Shown here: one piece after another, positions 7,952-15,057 of the stretch
Position numbering within the stretch: position 1 is the stretch's first letter
Layout of the letters: every line of letters begins with the position of its first letter
Origin: an uncultured Eubacteriales bacterium
GTDB lineage: Bacteria; Bacillota; Clostridia; Oscillospirales; Oscillospiraceae
Reading direction: 5' to 3'
Assembly: GCA_958427375.1 (NCBI GenBank)
Contig: CAUABY010000016.1
Span: 1 to 16,961 of the forward strand
DNA: 16,961 bases
Program-made: the position numbers and the translations under genes
Notes under the pieces: generated by a model
Told to the model about the DNA's origin: nothing
Seen by the model: the letters and a program-made list of their open reading frames with translations, nothing else
The model's database searches: none

Positions 7952-8248
7952 TTATCTGCTCCGCAGGAGCTCTTTTATCTCCTCAGGCTTTAGCACCTTG
8001 CCGCTGCTGACGACCTTGCCGTCGAGCACGAGCGCGGGAGTGGACATCACACCATAGCCTGCTATCACGGAAAAGTCCGTTATAAGCTGTACGCCGTCCG
8101 TCATACCGAGCGCGCTGAGAGCCGCCTTTGTGTTGGCCTCAAGCTCATGGCATTTTGCACAGCCGCCGCCCAAAACCTTGATGGGCGCGTCCTGCATCGC
8201 GGGCGCCGTCTGCGCGGCGCTGTCTTTTTTCTTTGAGAAAAGTCCCAT
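7952..8248 (-). CDS. thioredoxin-like small disulfide protein (CxxC)
   Basis: A 98-residue protein with a thioredoxin-like core of the 'redox-active disulfide protein' type: IKVLGGGCAKCHELEAN places the CAKC pair at C30-C33, and the cis-proline appears in MSTPALVLDG. A polar N-terminal extension (MGLFSKKKD) is extra to the core, and I see no signal peptide, so it is probably cytoplasmic. These proteins are commonly encoded beside ArsP/DUF318 permeases and ArsR regulators, as here, where it is the third gene 12 bases after the permease with AGGAGG in front. A role in reducing or relaying a thiophilic substrate to the permease is inference. Confidence 0.85.
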   Translation of the reverse strand: MGLFSKKKDSAAQTAPAMQDAPIKVLGGGCAKCHELEANTKAALSALGMTDGVQLITDFSVIAGYGVMSTPALVLDGKVVSSGKVLKPEEIKELLRSR

Positions 8249-8260
8249 TTTATCTGCCTC

Positions 8261-9259
8261 CTATATAAATAAATAATAAAACGCGTTGAAAAAATAGCCC
8301 ACAAGGATGATGCCCAGTGTGCAGATGCCGATGAAAAGCGCCAAAAGCCTGGGCTTCACGGCCTTTCTCAGCATTATCAGCGAGGGGAGTGAGAGCGTTG
8401 TCACGGCCATCATAAACGAGAGCACCGTGCCCAAGAGCGCGCCCTTGCCCAAAAGCGCCTCCGCCACCGGGATGGTGCCGAAAATGTCCGCGTACATGGG
8501 CACGCCGACGAGCACCGCCAGCAGCACGCCGAGGGGATTCCTGCTGCCGAGCACCGTCTCCACCCAAGCCTCAGGTATCCAGTTGTGAATCACAGCGCCG
8601 ATACCGACACCGAGCAGGATGTAGGGAAAGACCTTTTTCAAAGTGGCGCACATCTGCTCCGCGGCGTAGCGCAGGCGGTCTCTCTGAGTGAGCGTGGGCA
8701 GGTCGAGGTCTGCCGAGGCGGCATTGCGGATGAAGTCCTCAACATAGCGCTCCATGTGCAATTTCTCAATGAGCGTGCCGCCGAGCACGGCAATCACGAG
8801 GCCGAGCAGCACATAGGCCGCGGCAATTTTCCCGCTGAAAACACCGGTCAGCAGCAGAAAGCTGCCCAAATCCACCATCGGCGAGGAGATGAGAAAGGAA
8901 AAGGTCACACCCGTGGGCAGCCCCGCGCTTGTAAAGCCGATGAAGAGCGGGATGGACGAGCAGGAGCAAAAGGGCGTAACCGTGCCCAGAAGCGCCGCCG
9001 CCGTGTTCGCGCCGAGGCCGTGAAAGCGCCCCAGAATGCGCTTGCTGCGCTCAGGCGGGAAGTAGCTTTGAATATAGCTTATGGTGAAAATGAGCGCGCA
9101 GAGCAAAAGCGTGATTTTAAGCGTATCGTACAGAAAAAACCGCAGACTGCCGCCAAGCTTGCCCGCGGTGTCAATCCCACAGGAGGCGAGCAGCTGCCCC
9201 ACAAGCTCGTTGAGCCAGCGCATGCCCAAAATCTGGTTTTGTATGAACTCCCAAATCAT
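8261..9259 (-). CDS. ArsP/DUF318-family permease
   Basis: A 332-residue membrane protein with about eight hydrophobic segments. The family signature GTVTPFCSCSSIPLFIGF is present, with C98 and C100 in the TPxCSC motif, and a matching second-half block PMYADIFGTIPVAEALL. Known members export trivalent organoarsenicals (ArsP), and relatives are linked to other thiophilic metals, so the substrate here is uncertain. A hydrophilic linker (around 185-205) separates the two halves. It overlaps the upstream regulator by ATGA (9259-9256) and is followed by the thioredoxin-like gene, so all three form one operon. Confidence 0.88.
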   Translation of the reverse strand: MIWEFIQNQILGMRWLNELVGQLLASCGIDTAGKLGGSLRFFLYDTLKITLLLCALIFTISYIQSYFPPERSKRILGRFHGLGANTAAALLGTVTPFCSCSSIPLFIGFTSAGLPTGVTFSFLISSPMVDLGSFLLLTGVFSGKIAAAYVLLGLVIAVLGGTLIEKLHMERYVEDFIRNAASADLDLPTLTQRDRLRYAAEQMCATLKKVFPYILLGVGIGAVIHNWIPEAWVETVLGSRNPLGVLLAVLVGVPMYADIFGTIPVAEALLGKGALLGTVLSFMMAVTTLSLPSLIMLRKAVKPRLLALFIGICTLGIILVGYFFNAFYYLFI

Positions 9260-9549
9260 TGGCAGCAGCCCTCCTCCCCGGCGCAGTTAAACGAGGAGAG
9301 AAAATCGCAGAACTGGCACAGGGTCTCACAGTTTAATGAATAGTGCGCCCATTTGCCCTCCTTGCGCAAATTGACAAGCCCGCAGGCGCAGAGGATTTTC
9401 ATGTGGTGCGACAGCGTCGGCTGTGTGATGTCAAAGGCCTCCAGCAGCTTGCAGGCGCATCTCTCGCCCTGCGACAGCAGCTTTACGATTCTCAGCCGGT
9501 TCGCGTCCGCCAGCGCCTTGCATATCAGCGCCGCTCTTTCTTCTTCCAT
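9256..9549 (-). CDS. ArsR/SmtB-family metalloregulatory repressor
   Basis: A 97-residue winged-helix repressor: KALADANRLRIVKLL, then the recognition helix region ITQPTLSHHMKIL and wing VNLRKEGKWAHYSL. Two cysteines in GERCACKLLEAF (C31 and C33) match the alpha-3 metal-binding ELCVCDL-type site of arsenic and cadmium sensors. The C-terminal end adds C74, C78, C81, C89 and a terminal CC pair (C95-C96), so it could hold a second thiolate site. It is expected to leave DNA when it binds As(III), organoarsenical or another soft metal. First gene of the operon, with GAGGTG 8 bases before its ATG. Confidence 0.92.
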   Translation of the reverse strand: MEEERAALICKALADANRLRIVKLLSQGERCACKLLEAFDITQPTLSHHMKILCACGLVNLRKEGKWAHYSLNCETLCQFCDFLSSFNCAGEEGCCQ

Positions 9550-9577
9550 TGTTACAGCACCTCACATTGATAATAGT

Positions 9578-9616
9578 CTATGTGTAGATGATAACATACA
9601 TATAGATGAATGTCAA
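9578..9616 (-). promoter_or_regulatory. promoter and putative ArsR operator
   Basis: On the minus strand: TTGACA (9616-9611, perfect), a 17-base spacer, then TATCAT (9593-9588). An inverted repeat CTATATGTA-N10-TACACATAG (9605-9578, 8 of 9 matching) covers the spacer and -10. A repressor bound there would block RNA polymerase, which fits autoregulation by the first gene of the operon. Confidence 0.7.
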
Positions 9617-9619
9617 TGC

Positions 9620-9775
9620 TTGATTTAAGATTTTCAGGAGCAAAGGCACTGCACAGACGTCCAGCTGGTGAAGGAGCCGTTATGTAGAAACGGCACAACA
9701 GGGCTGCGCTCCGAAACATGCCTGCGGGCACGGCCTCGCAAGAGAGGCGCCGACAGATTGCGCTTTTTGACAAAC
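9620..9775. other. intergenic stretch with several hairpins, unassigned
   Basis: Between the ars-like promoter and the SpoIVB-like terminator lie the hairpins GCCGTT-N7-AACGGC (9676-9694), TGCC-TGC-GGGCA (9719-9730) and the GGC(G)CCTC/GAGGCC arm pair (9732-9751). I recognise no known riboswitch, tRNA, 6S or SRP signature. Several frames are open, but none has a ribosome binding site. It may be a dispersed intergenic repeat, a small RNA, or decayed sequence. Confidence 0.3.
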
Positions 9776-9805
9776 AAAAAGTCCGCTGTCCCGGAGGACA
9801 GCGGA
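9776..9805 (-). terminator. Rho-independent terminator after the SpoIVB-like gene
   Basis: A 10-bp perfect stem TCCGCTGTCC/GGACAGCGGA (9782-9791, 9796-9805) with a 4-base loop is followed on the minus strand by CTTTTT. It begins 6 bases past the stop codon. Confidence 0.85.
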
Positions 9806-9811
9806 GAAAAA

Positions 9812-10807
9812 TCACGCCGCGTTGTCGGCGCTCAGACCGGCGTCACAGAGCATATCCTGTATGCTCACGCCGTAACCCTTGGTGGGGTCGTTGACGAAAA
9901 CATGGGTCACGGCGCCCACCAATTTGCCGTTTTGCAGTATGGGGCTGCCGGACATGCCCTGCACAATGCCGCCCGTTTTGGCGCAGAGCTCAGGGTCGGT
10001 CACGGTCAAGAGCGCATGCTCGCCCTCGGCGTCGTGATAGATACGGTTGACCTCAATCTTGTACTCCTGAGGCTGTCGGCCCGCAATGGTGGATACGATA
10101 GTTGCGGGACCGGTTGTAAGTTTGCCCGTCTCTAACCTGCGCGAGCCGAGCAGGCTGTAGGCGTGGCCGAAGATGCCGTGGGCGCTGTTGCCGTCAATGC
10201 TGCCGAGTACGTGCGTTACGTCAGCACAGCCGTTTAATTCGCCCGGCGTGCCGCACTCGCCCCTGGTGATGCTGACAATCTCCGCGTCCGTGATGCTGCC
10301 CTCGCCGAGCGGCATGGCAAGGCCGGTGTCCGCGTCGGATATGCTGTGCCCCAGCGCGCCGAACACGCCGGTATCCGGGTCGCAGAAGGTCACGGTGCCG
10401 ATGCCGCTTACACCGTCGCGAAGCCACATGCCCATCATCCACTGACCCTCGGCGGACTCAACCGGCTGCACCGTGACGCTGAGCGTGCGTTTGTCGCGCT
10501 GCACCGTGAGCTTGACGGGCCTGCCGTCAAGCCCGCTGACCTCCGCGATGAGCTCGGCGGCCTTTGTGACCGACGCGCCGTTTATCGCGGTGATTATATC
10601 GCCCTTTTTAAGCCCCGCGCTCTCAGCCGGGCAGATAGAGCCGCCGGGGGTCTCAACCTGCGTCAGCCCGGCCACGAGCACACCCTGAGTTCCGGCCTGT
10701 ATGCCGACAGCCTGCCCGCCCACTACAAGCTCCTGCGCCCAAGCCGGCACGGACAGCGCCGCGCACAGCGAAAGGCTCAGCAAAGCTGAAACTATAGCTT
10801 TTTTCAT
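9812..10807 (-). CDS. spoIVB: SpoIVB-like S55 serine peptidase with PDZ domain
   Basis: A 331-residue exported protein. Residues 1-24 form a signal peptide ending in AWA|QE. A PDZ domain follows at about 30-118 (SAGLKKGDIITAINGASV). The S55 peptidase domain then follows, with the catalytic His154 in GALGHSISD and the nucleophile Ser286 in VQGMSGSPI. In Bacillus, SpoIVB is made in the forespore and triggers pro-sigma-K processing by cleaving SpoIVFA. This protein is about 95 residues shorter than the B. subtilis one and is not followed by spo0A, which normally sits downstream of spoIVB. It may therefore be a second S55 paralogue and not the sporulation checkpoint gene. The ATG has GGGAGG in front. 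Confidence 0.85.
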   Translation of the reverse strand: MKKAIVSALLSLSLCAALSVPAWAQELVVGGQAVGIQAGTQGVLVAGLTQVETPGGSICPAESAGLKKGDIITAINGASVTKAAELIAEVSGLDGRPVKLTVQRDKRTLSVTVQPVESAEGQWMMGMWLRDGVSGIGTVTFCDPDTGVFGALGHSISDADTGLAMPLGEGSITDAEIVSITRGECGTPGELNGCADVTHVLGSIDGNSAHGIFGHAYSLLGSRRLETGKLTTGPATIVSTIAGRQPQEYKIEVNRIYHDAEGEHALLTVTDPELCAKTGGIVQGMSGSPILQNGKLVGAVTHVFVNDPTKGYGVSIQDMLCDAGLSADNAA

Positions 10808-11010
10808 AATTGTCTCCCTCCCGTCGAAAGAAAATTTCCGCGTAATTAATATGCGCGCTTCGGGAAAAAATAAAGGAGGTTAATTATATCATTGTGGCAA
10901 AATAATCCCATTTTATGCACAATTTCAGCACGAGTTATAAACGAAAACCGCGCAATCCGGCATCATGCGGCGCGGCGTGCGGAATTTTATGGGAGGCATG
11001 GATTTTAATA
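10808..11010. other. intergenic region upstream of the SpoIVB-like gene
   Basis: An AT-rich stretch. On the minus strand it holds a TATAAT (10893-10888) but without a convincing -35 at the right distance, so the promoter of the S55 gene is not settled. On the plus strand an AAGGAGG (10873-10879) is followed by only a short TTG-start frame, which I regard as chance. No other feature seen. Confidence 0.3.
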
Positions 11011-11011
11011 G

Positions 11012-11048
11012 AAAAGCACTCCCACGGAAAATAGAAACGTGAGAGTGC
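11012..11048 (-). terminator. terminator of the folC-ruvX-DUF5655 operon
   Basis: Minus-strand hairpin with 11-base arms GCACTCTCACG and CGTGGGAGTGC (11048-11038 and 11026-11016, one G-U pair), followed by TTTTCTATT. It is about 55 bases after the stop codon of the last gene. Confidence 0.6.
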
Positions 11049-11101
11049 AATATGTTATAGTTATAATAGAAGAAACAGAGGCTTAGCAGGAAAACCTGCC
11101 G

Positions 11102-12001
11102 CTAATTTTCGCTGTATGCGCGCTCGATGAGCTTTTGTGCCTTTTCAAAATCCTCGGTAGAGCGGAGTATCACGCGCAAGTCGCCCGTGCCCCAATGCCC
11201 TTTTGCGCGGACATCCTCAACAAAGCCGGGGACAAGCTCCACAGTGTCAGGGCTGAGCTTGAGATGCATTTGCAGATAATTTTGATAGACCTCGACGCAG
11301 GCAAAATTTTTAGCTTTCTTGAAAGCGACGTACAGCTTGAGCTGGTTTTCGGAGATATCGTCGCCCAGCGAGAGGATGAACTCGCGTATCGTGTAATAGA
11401 GGTTCTGATTTTTCTCGCCCGCGTCAGCAAAGTACTGCTTGAAGGTCTTGTCCTTGGGGGCGTTCTTCTTGCCCGCGTGTACGGCGGGCTCGTCCAGAAT
11501 CGGCTGCACCTGCGGCGCGTTAATATGTTCAAAGGCGATGAGGTCGCTGCCAAATTTGCGATAACGCACGAGCTTGATGTTGCGCTGCATCTGATTGACC
11601 GCGTGTACGTCAAACTTGGTAAAGTCGTTTGCGACGCAGATGACGCAGGGCATGCTCCAGTCGATGAGCTCCGCCTTTTCCTGTCCGAGCACCTCCATAA
11701 CAAGCAGTTTGAAATCAGCTTTGTGGTCAAGCAGCCAGTCAAGATAGAAAAGCCCCTGATTGATGACGTTCTCGTTCACACTGCGCTTGTATTCAAAGAT
11801 GACGGGGCAGTTATTTTCATCAATGCCAATGCTGTCCATGCGGCCGTTGGTTATGCGATACTCCGACTTGAGAAAGGTCACGCCGAAGAAGGTGTACATG
11901 TTGTTCTCAAGTAGATTCTGCAAATCCTTTTCCAGCGTCGCCTGTGTGGAGGGCAGCTCGCGCACCGCGCCTTTTATGTTGAAAAGTTTTATGTCAGCCA
12001 T
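11102..12001 (-). CDS. DUF5655/COG3586-like protein with PD-(D/E)XK nuclease-type core
   Basis: A 299-residue soluble protein. The N-terminal half has a PD-(D/E)XK-like arrangement: D56 in GRMDSIGID followed by E70-Y71-K72 in IFEYKRS, which would be the metal-binding and catalytic D...ExK. A linker around 178-195 (KKNAPKDKTF) leads to a C-terminal domain with FILSLGDDIS, AFKKAKNFACVEV and GHWGTGDLRVIL, which looks like DUF5655. Proteins of this type were once annotated as 'predicted transport protein', and no biochemical function is known to me. It starts 18 bases after ruvX with AAGGAG in front, so it is the last gene of the folC operon. A nucleic-acid role is inference. Confidence 0.75.
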   Translation of the reverse strand: MADIKLFNIKGAVRELPSTQATLEKDLQNLLENNMYTFFGVTFLKSEYRITNGRMDSIGIDENNCPVIFEYKRSVNENVINQGLFYLDWLLDHKADFKLLVMEVLGQEKAELIDWSMPCVICVANDFTKFDVHAVNQMQRNIKLVRYRKFGSDLIAFEHINAPQVQPILDEPAVHAGKKNAPKDKTFKQYFADAGEKNQNLYYTIREFILSLGDDISENQLKLYVAFKKAKNFACVEVYQNYLQMHLKLSPDTVELVPGFVEDVRAKGHWGTGDLRVILRSTEDFEKAQKLIERAYSEN

Positions 12002-12019
12002 GTTCCGCTCCTTTTTTCT

Positions 12020-12430
12020 TCACCGCAGGCTGCCGAGATAGCCCTCAAGGATGAGGCTTGCGGCAACGGCGTCCACGGTTTTGCGGTGCGCGCGCTCGCG
12101 CTTGCCGCTCGCGTGGAGAATCGCGTGCGCCTCGATGCTGGAGCGGCGCTCATCCCAGAGCGTGACCGGGATGCCGGACAGCTCCTCTAAAAGCGCGGCA
12201 AGCGCCCGGCTCTTCTCCGCGCGCGCACCCTCCGTGCCGTCCATGTTGCGCGGCAGGCCGAGCACAAGGCGCTCAACGCCGCGATTTTCCGCCTCGCCGC
12301 AGATGCGCTGTGCCGCGCGCTCGAAGTTCCACTCCTCCATCGTCCACGCCTCGCCGCAGATAAAACCGGTCGGGTCGGACACCGCAAGGCCTATTCTCGC
12401 GTCGCCGTAATCTATAGCCATGATTCGCAT
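12020..12430 (-). CDS. ruvX: YqgF/RuvX family RNase H-fold nuclease
   Basis: A 136-residue protein, the usual size. The RNase H-fold signature is complete: AIDYGDARIG with D7 as first catalytic acid, LVLGLPRNMDGTEG in the middle, TLWDERRSS with the acid near 93-94, and the C-terminal KTVDAVAASLIL with the last Asp. Family members are proposed Holliday-junction resolvases and, in E. coli, act in 16S rRNA 5'-end maturation. The ATG at 12430 follows GAGGAGG by about 11 bases; the ATG three codons later is too far from it. It lies 16 bases after folC. Confidence 0.92.
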   Translation of the reverse strand: MRIMAIDYGDARIGLAVSDPTGFICGEAWTMEEWNFERAAQRICGEAENRGVERLVLGLPRNMDGTEGARAEKSRALAALLEELSGIPVTLWDERRSSIEAHAILHASGKRERAHRKTVDAVAASLILEGYLGSLR

Positions 12431-12446
12431 TATTTCACAAGCCTCC

Positions 12447-13712
12447 TCAGCGCAGATTGAAGCAGGCGCGCACCTCGCCGTCGATGTACAGCGAGCCGAC
12501 CGCGCACATCATGCCGGTGCTCCCGGCCGCGTCCAGCGCGGCGCTCACGCCGTCGCGGATGCTGGGTGCCGTCTGCACGGGCTTGCCGAAGCGCGCAAGG
12601 CACGTGGCAAGCTCCTCGGCGGGCAGCGCGCGCTCACAGTCCGGTGTTACGCACACGTACTCGTCCGCCGCCTCGTTTAAAATTTCCGTCAGCTCCATGT
12701 AGTTCTTGTCCGCCAGCACGCCGATGAGCAGCACACGGTGACTGGCGGGGAAGTAGTGCTTCAGATTTTCCGCCACCGTCTGCGCGCACTGCGGGTTGTG
12801 CCCGCCGTCGACGACGACATATGGCTCGTCCGAGACAATCTCAAAGCGCGCCGGCCAGCTCACAGCGTAAAGCCCGTGCTCCACGTCGCTCTGCTCCAGC
12901 TTCCAGCCGCGCGCGCGCAGGACATCCACCGCCTCCAGCACCACCGCCGCGTTTTTTAGCTGATGCGCACCCAAGAGCGGGATAGCGTAATTTTCACCCT
13001 TGTAGCTGAAAACCTGACCCTCAAGGCTGTCAAACTCGCTCCTTATCGCACCAAAATCCGCGATGTGCAGCCGCGCGCCGCGCGCCTCACACTGTTTGCG
13101 CACGACCTCGGTCACGCCCGCGCTCTGCTCATACAGCACCACGTCACAGCCGGGCTTGATGATGCCCGCCTTTTCAAAGGCTATCTTTTCCAGCGTGTCA
13201 CCGAGCACGCGCGTGTGGTCAAGACCGATGTTCATTATGAGAGCGGCTTCCGGTGCTTCGATGATGTTAGTCGCGTCAAAGCGCCCGCCGAGCCCGACCT
13301 CCAGCACCACTATATCACAGCCGCTCTCGGCGTACCATAAAAGCGCCGCCGCCGTCATCAGCTCAAATTCCGTGGGGTGCTCGTCCATGGCCTCCGCCGC
13401 CGGGCGCACGCGGCTGACAATCTCCGCAAGCGCGTCGTTTTCAATCTCGCGGCCGTTTATCTGCATGCGTTCATTAAAGCGCGCGAGGTAGGGCGAGGTG
13501 AAAAGCCCCGTCTTATAACCCGCAGCCCTGAGCACCGAGGCGAGCATGGCCGAGGTACTGCCCTTGCCGTTCGTGCCGGCGACGTGTACGAATTTGAGCC
13601 GTTTCTGCGGCCCGCCCAGACGGCGCAGGAGTTCACCCACGCGCTCAAGCCCCGGCTTCGAGCCAAACCACAGCGTGCCATTTATATATTCCAGAGCTTC
13701 CTTGTAGTCCAT
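12447..13712 (-). CDS. folC: bifunctional folylpolyglutamate synthase/dihydrofolate synthase
   Basis: A 421-residue Mur-ligase-type ATP-dependent ligase. It adds glutamate to dihydropteroate or folate, retaining cofactors in the cell. The P-loop is AGTNGKGST at 45-53, followed by the family block TGLFTSPYLARFNERMQING. The FDATN and GLDHTRVLGDT blocks, which in this family bind Mg and substrate, follow, and VVDGGHNPQC marks the C-terminal domain. The ATG at 13712 is chosen over 13745 because GGAG lies 6 bases before it. First gene of the folC-ruvX-DUF5655 operon. Confidence 0.93.
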   Translation of the reverse strand: MDYKEALEYINGTLWFGSKPGLERVGELLRRLGGPQKRLKFVHVAGTNGKGSTSAMLASVLRAAGYKTGLFTSPYLARFNERMQINGREIENDALAEIVSRVRPAAEAMDEHPTEFELMTAAALLWYAESGCDIVVLEVGLGGRFDATNIIEAPEAALIMNIGLDHTRVLGDTLEKIAFEKAGIIKPGCDVVLYEQSAGVTEVVRKQCEARGARLHIADFGAIRSEFDSLEGQVFSYKGENYAIPLLGAHQLKNAAVVLEAVDVLRARGWKLEQSDVEHGLYAVSWPARFEIVSDEPYVVVDGGHNPQCAQTVAENLKHYFPASHRVLLIGVLADKNYMELTEILNEAADEYVCVTPDCERALPAEELATCLARFGKPVQTAPSIRDGVSAALDAAGSTGMMCAVGSLYIDGEVRACFNLR

Positions 13713-13775
13713 ACAAATCTCCATTCTGCCGCATACCGGCAGCACAAACCTTTATATATTGCGTGTTGTTTTCAA

Positions 13776-13804
13776 ACTATACCACCAAAGCGGTGATGCC
13801 GCAA
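13776..13804 (-). promoter_or_regulatory. proximal folC promoter copy
   Basis: On the minus strand: TTGCGG (13804-13799), 17 bases, TATAGT (13781-13776) with a TGG extended -10. About 60 bases ahead of the folC ATG. One of two near-identical copies. Confidence 0.55.
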
Positions 13805-13806
13805 GA

Positions 13807-13835
13807 ACTATACCACTAAAGCTGGTTCCCCGCAA
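13807..13835 (-). promoter_or_regulatory. distal folC promoter copy
   Basis: On the minus strand: TTGCGG (13835-13830), 17 bases, TATAGT (13812-13807), again with a TGG extended -10. Offset from the proximal copy by exactly 31 bp. Confidence 0.5.
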
Positions 13836-13877
13836 TAGAAAAACGCCTCAAACCCTTGATTTTATGACAAAAAGATG

Positions 13878-13906
13878 TTGACGCGGACGGGGGACTGTGT
13901 TATATT
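13878..13906 (+). promoter_or_regulatory. promoter of the rpmG-secE-nusG-rplK-rplA operon
   Basis: TTGACG (13878-13883), 17 bases, TATATT (13901-13906). It faces away from the folC promoters. The likely transcript start near 13913 leaves a leader of about 136 bases before rpmG. The leader contains GCGCA-tttt-TGCGC and CCCGG-cgtgt-CCGGG hairpins. Confidence 0.7.
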
Positions 13907-14048
13907 ATGTATTACCTGTCGACCGAGAGGTTTTCTTTTTGTGCGCATTTTTGCGCGCAAGCCCTCAGAGTCCGGCGTGACCGCGCCGAAAAAGCAGGGA
14001 GGCAATGCCCGGCGTGTCCGGGTAAATAAAATAGGAGGTGCCGAAAGA

Positions 14049-14210
14049 ATGGCTGCAGACGCAAGAATCAAAATCACCCTTAGATGCGAAGAATGCAAGC
14101 AGAGAAACTACAACACGGTCAAGAACAAGAAGAACACCAGCGACCGTTTGGAGCGCAACAAGTATTGCCCCTTCTGCAGAAAGCACACCAAGCACGTTGA
14201 AACCAAGTAA
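14049..14210 (+). CDS. rpmG: 50S ribosomal protein L33
   Basis: A 53-residue small basic protein with two CxxC pairs, CEEC (13-16) and CPFC (40-43), so it is the zinc-binding (C+) form of L33. The remaining sequence (RNYNTVKNKKNTSDRLE) is the family pattern. AGGAGGTG lies upstream of the ATG. It heads the secE-nusG-rplK-rplA cluster, the usual Firmicutes position. Confidence 0.96.
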   Translation: MAADARIKITLRCEECKQRNYNTVKNKKNTSDRLERNKYCPFCRKHTKHVETK

Positions 14211-14230
14211 GTCTGAAAGGATGCGTGAAA

Positions 14231-14506
14231 ATGGCTGAAGAAAAGAAGAAAAAAAATTCTGCTCCTGCAAAAGCCGTCACCGCCGTCAAGAAGGACGATA
14301 CTAAGCCCGGTTTCTTCAAGAGAGTGGGCAAATGGTTTCGCGATATGAAGAGCGAGCTGAAAAAGGTTATCTGGCCGACGCGCAAGGTCCTTACGAAGAA
14401 CGTTCTTGTATCTCTTGGCATGATGCTGGCTTCCGCTGTGGTAGTATGGGGCTTTGACGAGCTGGCTCAGATGCTCGTCCGGGCGCTGTTTACATTGGCG
14501 GGTTAA
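14231..14506 (+). CDS. secE: preprotein translocase subunit SecE
   Basis: A 91-residue single-span form of SecE. A Lys-rich cytoplasmic N-terminus leads to the conserved amphipathic segment (GFFKRVGKWFRDMKSELKKV, then IWPTRKV) and one transmembrane helix near 57-78. It clamps SecY in the plasma membrane. I chose the ATG at 14231 because AAGGA is 9 bases before it; a GTG two codons upstream is closer than is ideal. Confidence 0.93.
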   Translation: MAEEKKKKNSAPAKAVTAVKKDDTKPGFFKRVGKWFRDMKSELKKVIWPTRKVLTKNVLVSLGMMLASAVVVWGFDELAQMLVRALFTLAG

Positions 14507-14510
14507 AGAC

Positions 14511-15035
14511 ATGGCTGAAGAAGCGAAATGGTATGTGGTTCATACCTATTCCGGGTATGAAAACGCTGTCGCTGCCGCGGTTATGAAGGCAGCTGAAAAC
14601 CGCAGAATGACGGATTTGATTAAAGAGGTCAACATCCCCATGGAGACCGTCACCGAGATTACCGACGCCGGCGAAAAGCAGGTCGAGCGCAAGGTATTCC
14701 CCGGCTATGTCCTTGTCAAGATGATTTTGACGGACGACAGCTGGCATCTTATCCACAATGTCCGCGGGGCGACAGGCTTCGTCGGGTCGGACGGTAAGGC
14801 CATCCCGCTGACGGAGCAGGAGATTTACGACTTGGGCGTTGAGCGCAGGGAAGTCGTCGTCGGCTATCAGCTCGGCGAGGAGGTCAAGGTCACGGACGGC
14901 CCGCTTGCCGGCTTCTCCGGTATTGTGGACGAGCTTGAGCCTGACAAAAACCGCGTGCGCGTCGTGGTCTCCATGTTCGGCCGAGAGACTCCGGTTGATT
15001 TGGAGCTCGATCAGGTCGAAGTTATCAAAGATTAA
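14511..15035 (+). CDS. nusG: transcription termination/antitermination factor NusG
   Basis: A 174-residue protein. The N-terminal NGN domain (KWYVVHTYSGYENAV) carries the RNA polymerase-binding face, with the VFPGYVLVKM block. The C-terminal KOW domain begins at EVKVTDGPLAGFSG and runs to ELDQVEVIKD. It starts only 4 bases after secE with a poor ribosome binding site (GGCGGG at the secE end), so translation is probably coupled to secE. The longer frame from 14454 is shadow. Confidence 0.96.
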   Translation: MAEEAKWYVVHTYSGYENAVAAAVMKAAENRRMTDLIKEVNIPMETVTEITDAGEKQVERKVFPGYVLVKMILTDDSWHLIHNVRGATGFVGSDGKAIPLTEQEIYDLGVERREVVVGYQLGEEVKVTDGPLAGFSGIVDELEPDKNRVRVVVSMFGRETPVDLELDQVEVIKD

Positions 15036-15057
15036 TTTGAAGAAAGAGGTGCTTTAA

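Larger units (their letters stand above)
13775..13836. repeat. two-copy 31-bp tandem repeat
   Basis: AACTATACCACCAAAGC (13775-13791) and AACTATACCACTAAAGC (13806-13822) differ at one base and are followed by similar, less conserved 14-base tails that both end in CCGCAA. Each unit contains one complete folC promoter on the minus strand. Confidence 0.75.

Noticed and set aside
9620..9775. Cobalamin, TPP, c-di-GMP or T-box riboswitch
   Set aside because: Some short strings look superficially similar (GGCACTG, GGTGAAGG), but the defining conserved boxes of these families are missing.
10888..10944. Sigma-G-type promoter (GCATA ... AATGATA) before the SpoIVB-like gene
   Set aside because: The elements are about 20 bases apart, longer than the usual 17-18, so I did not call it.
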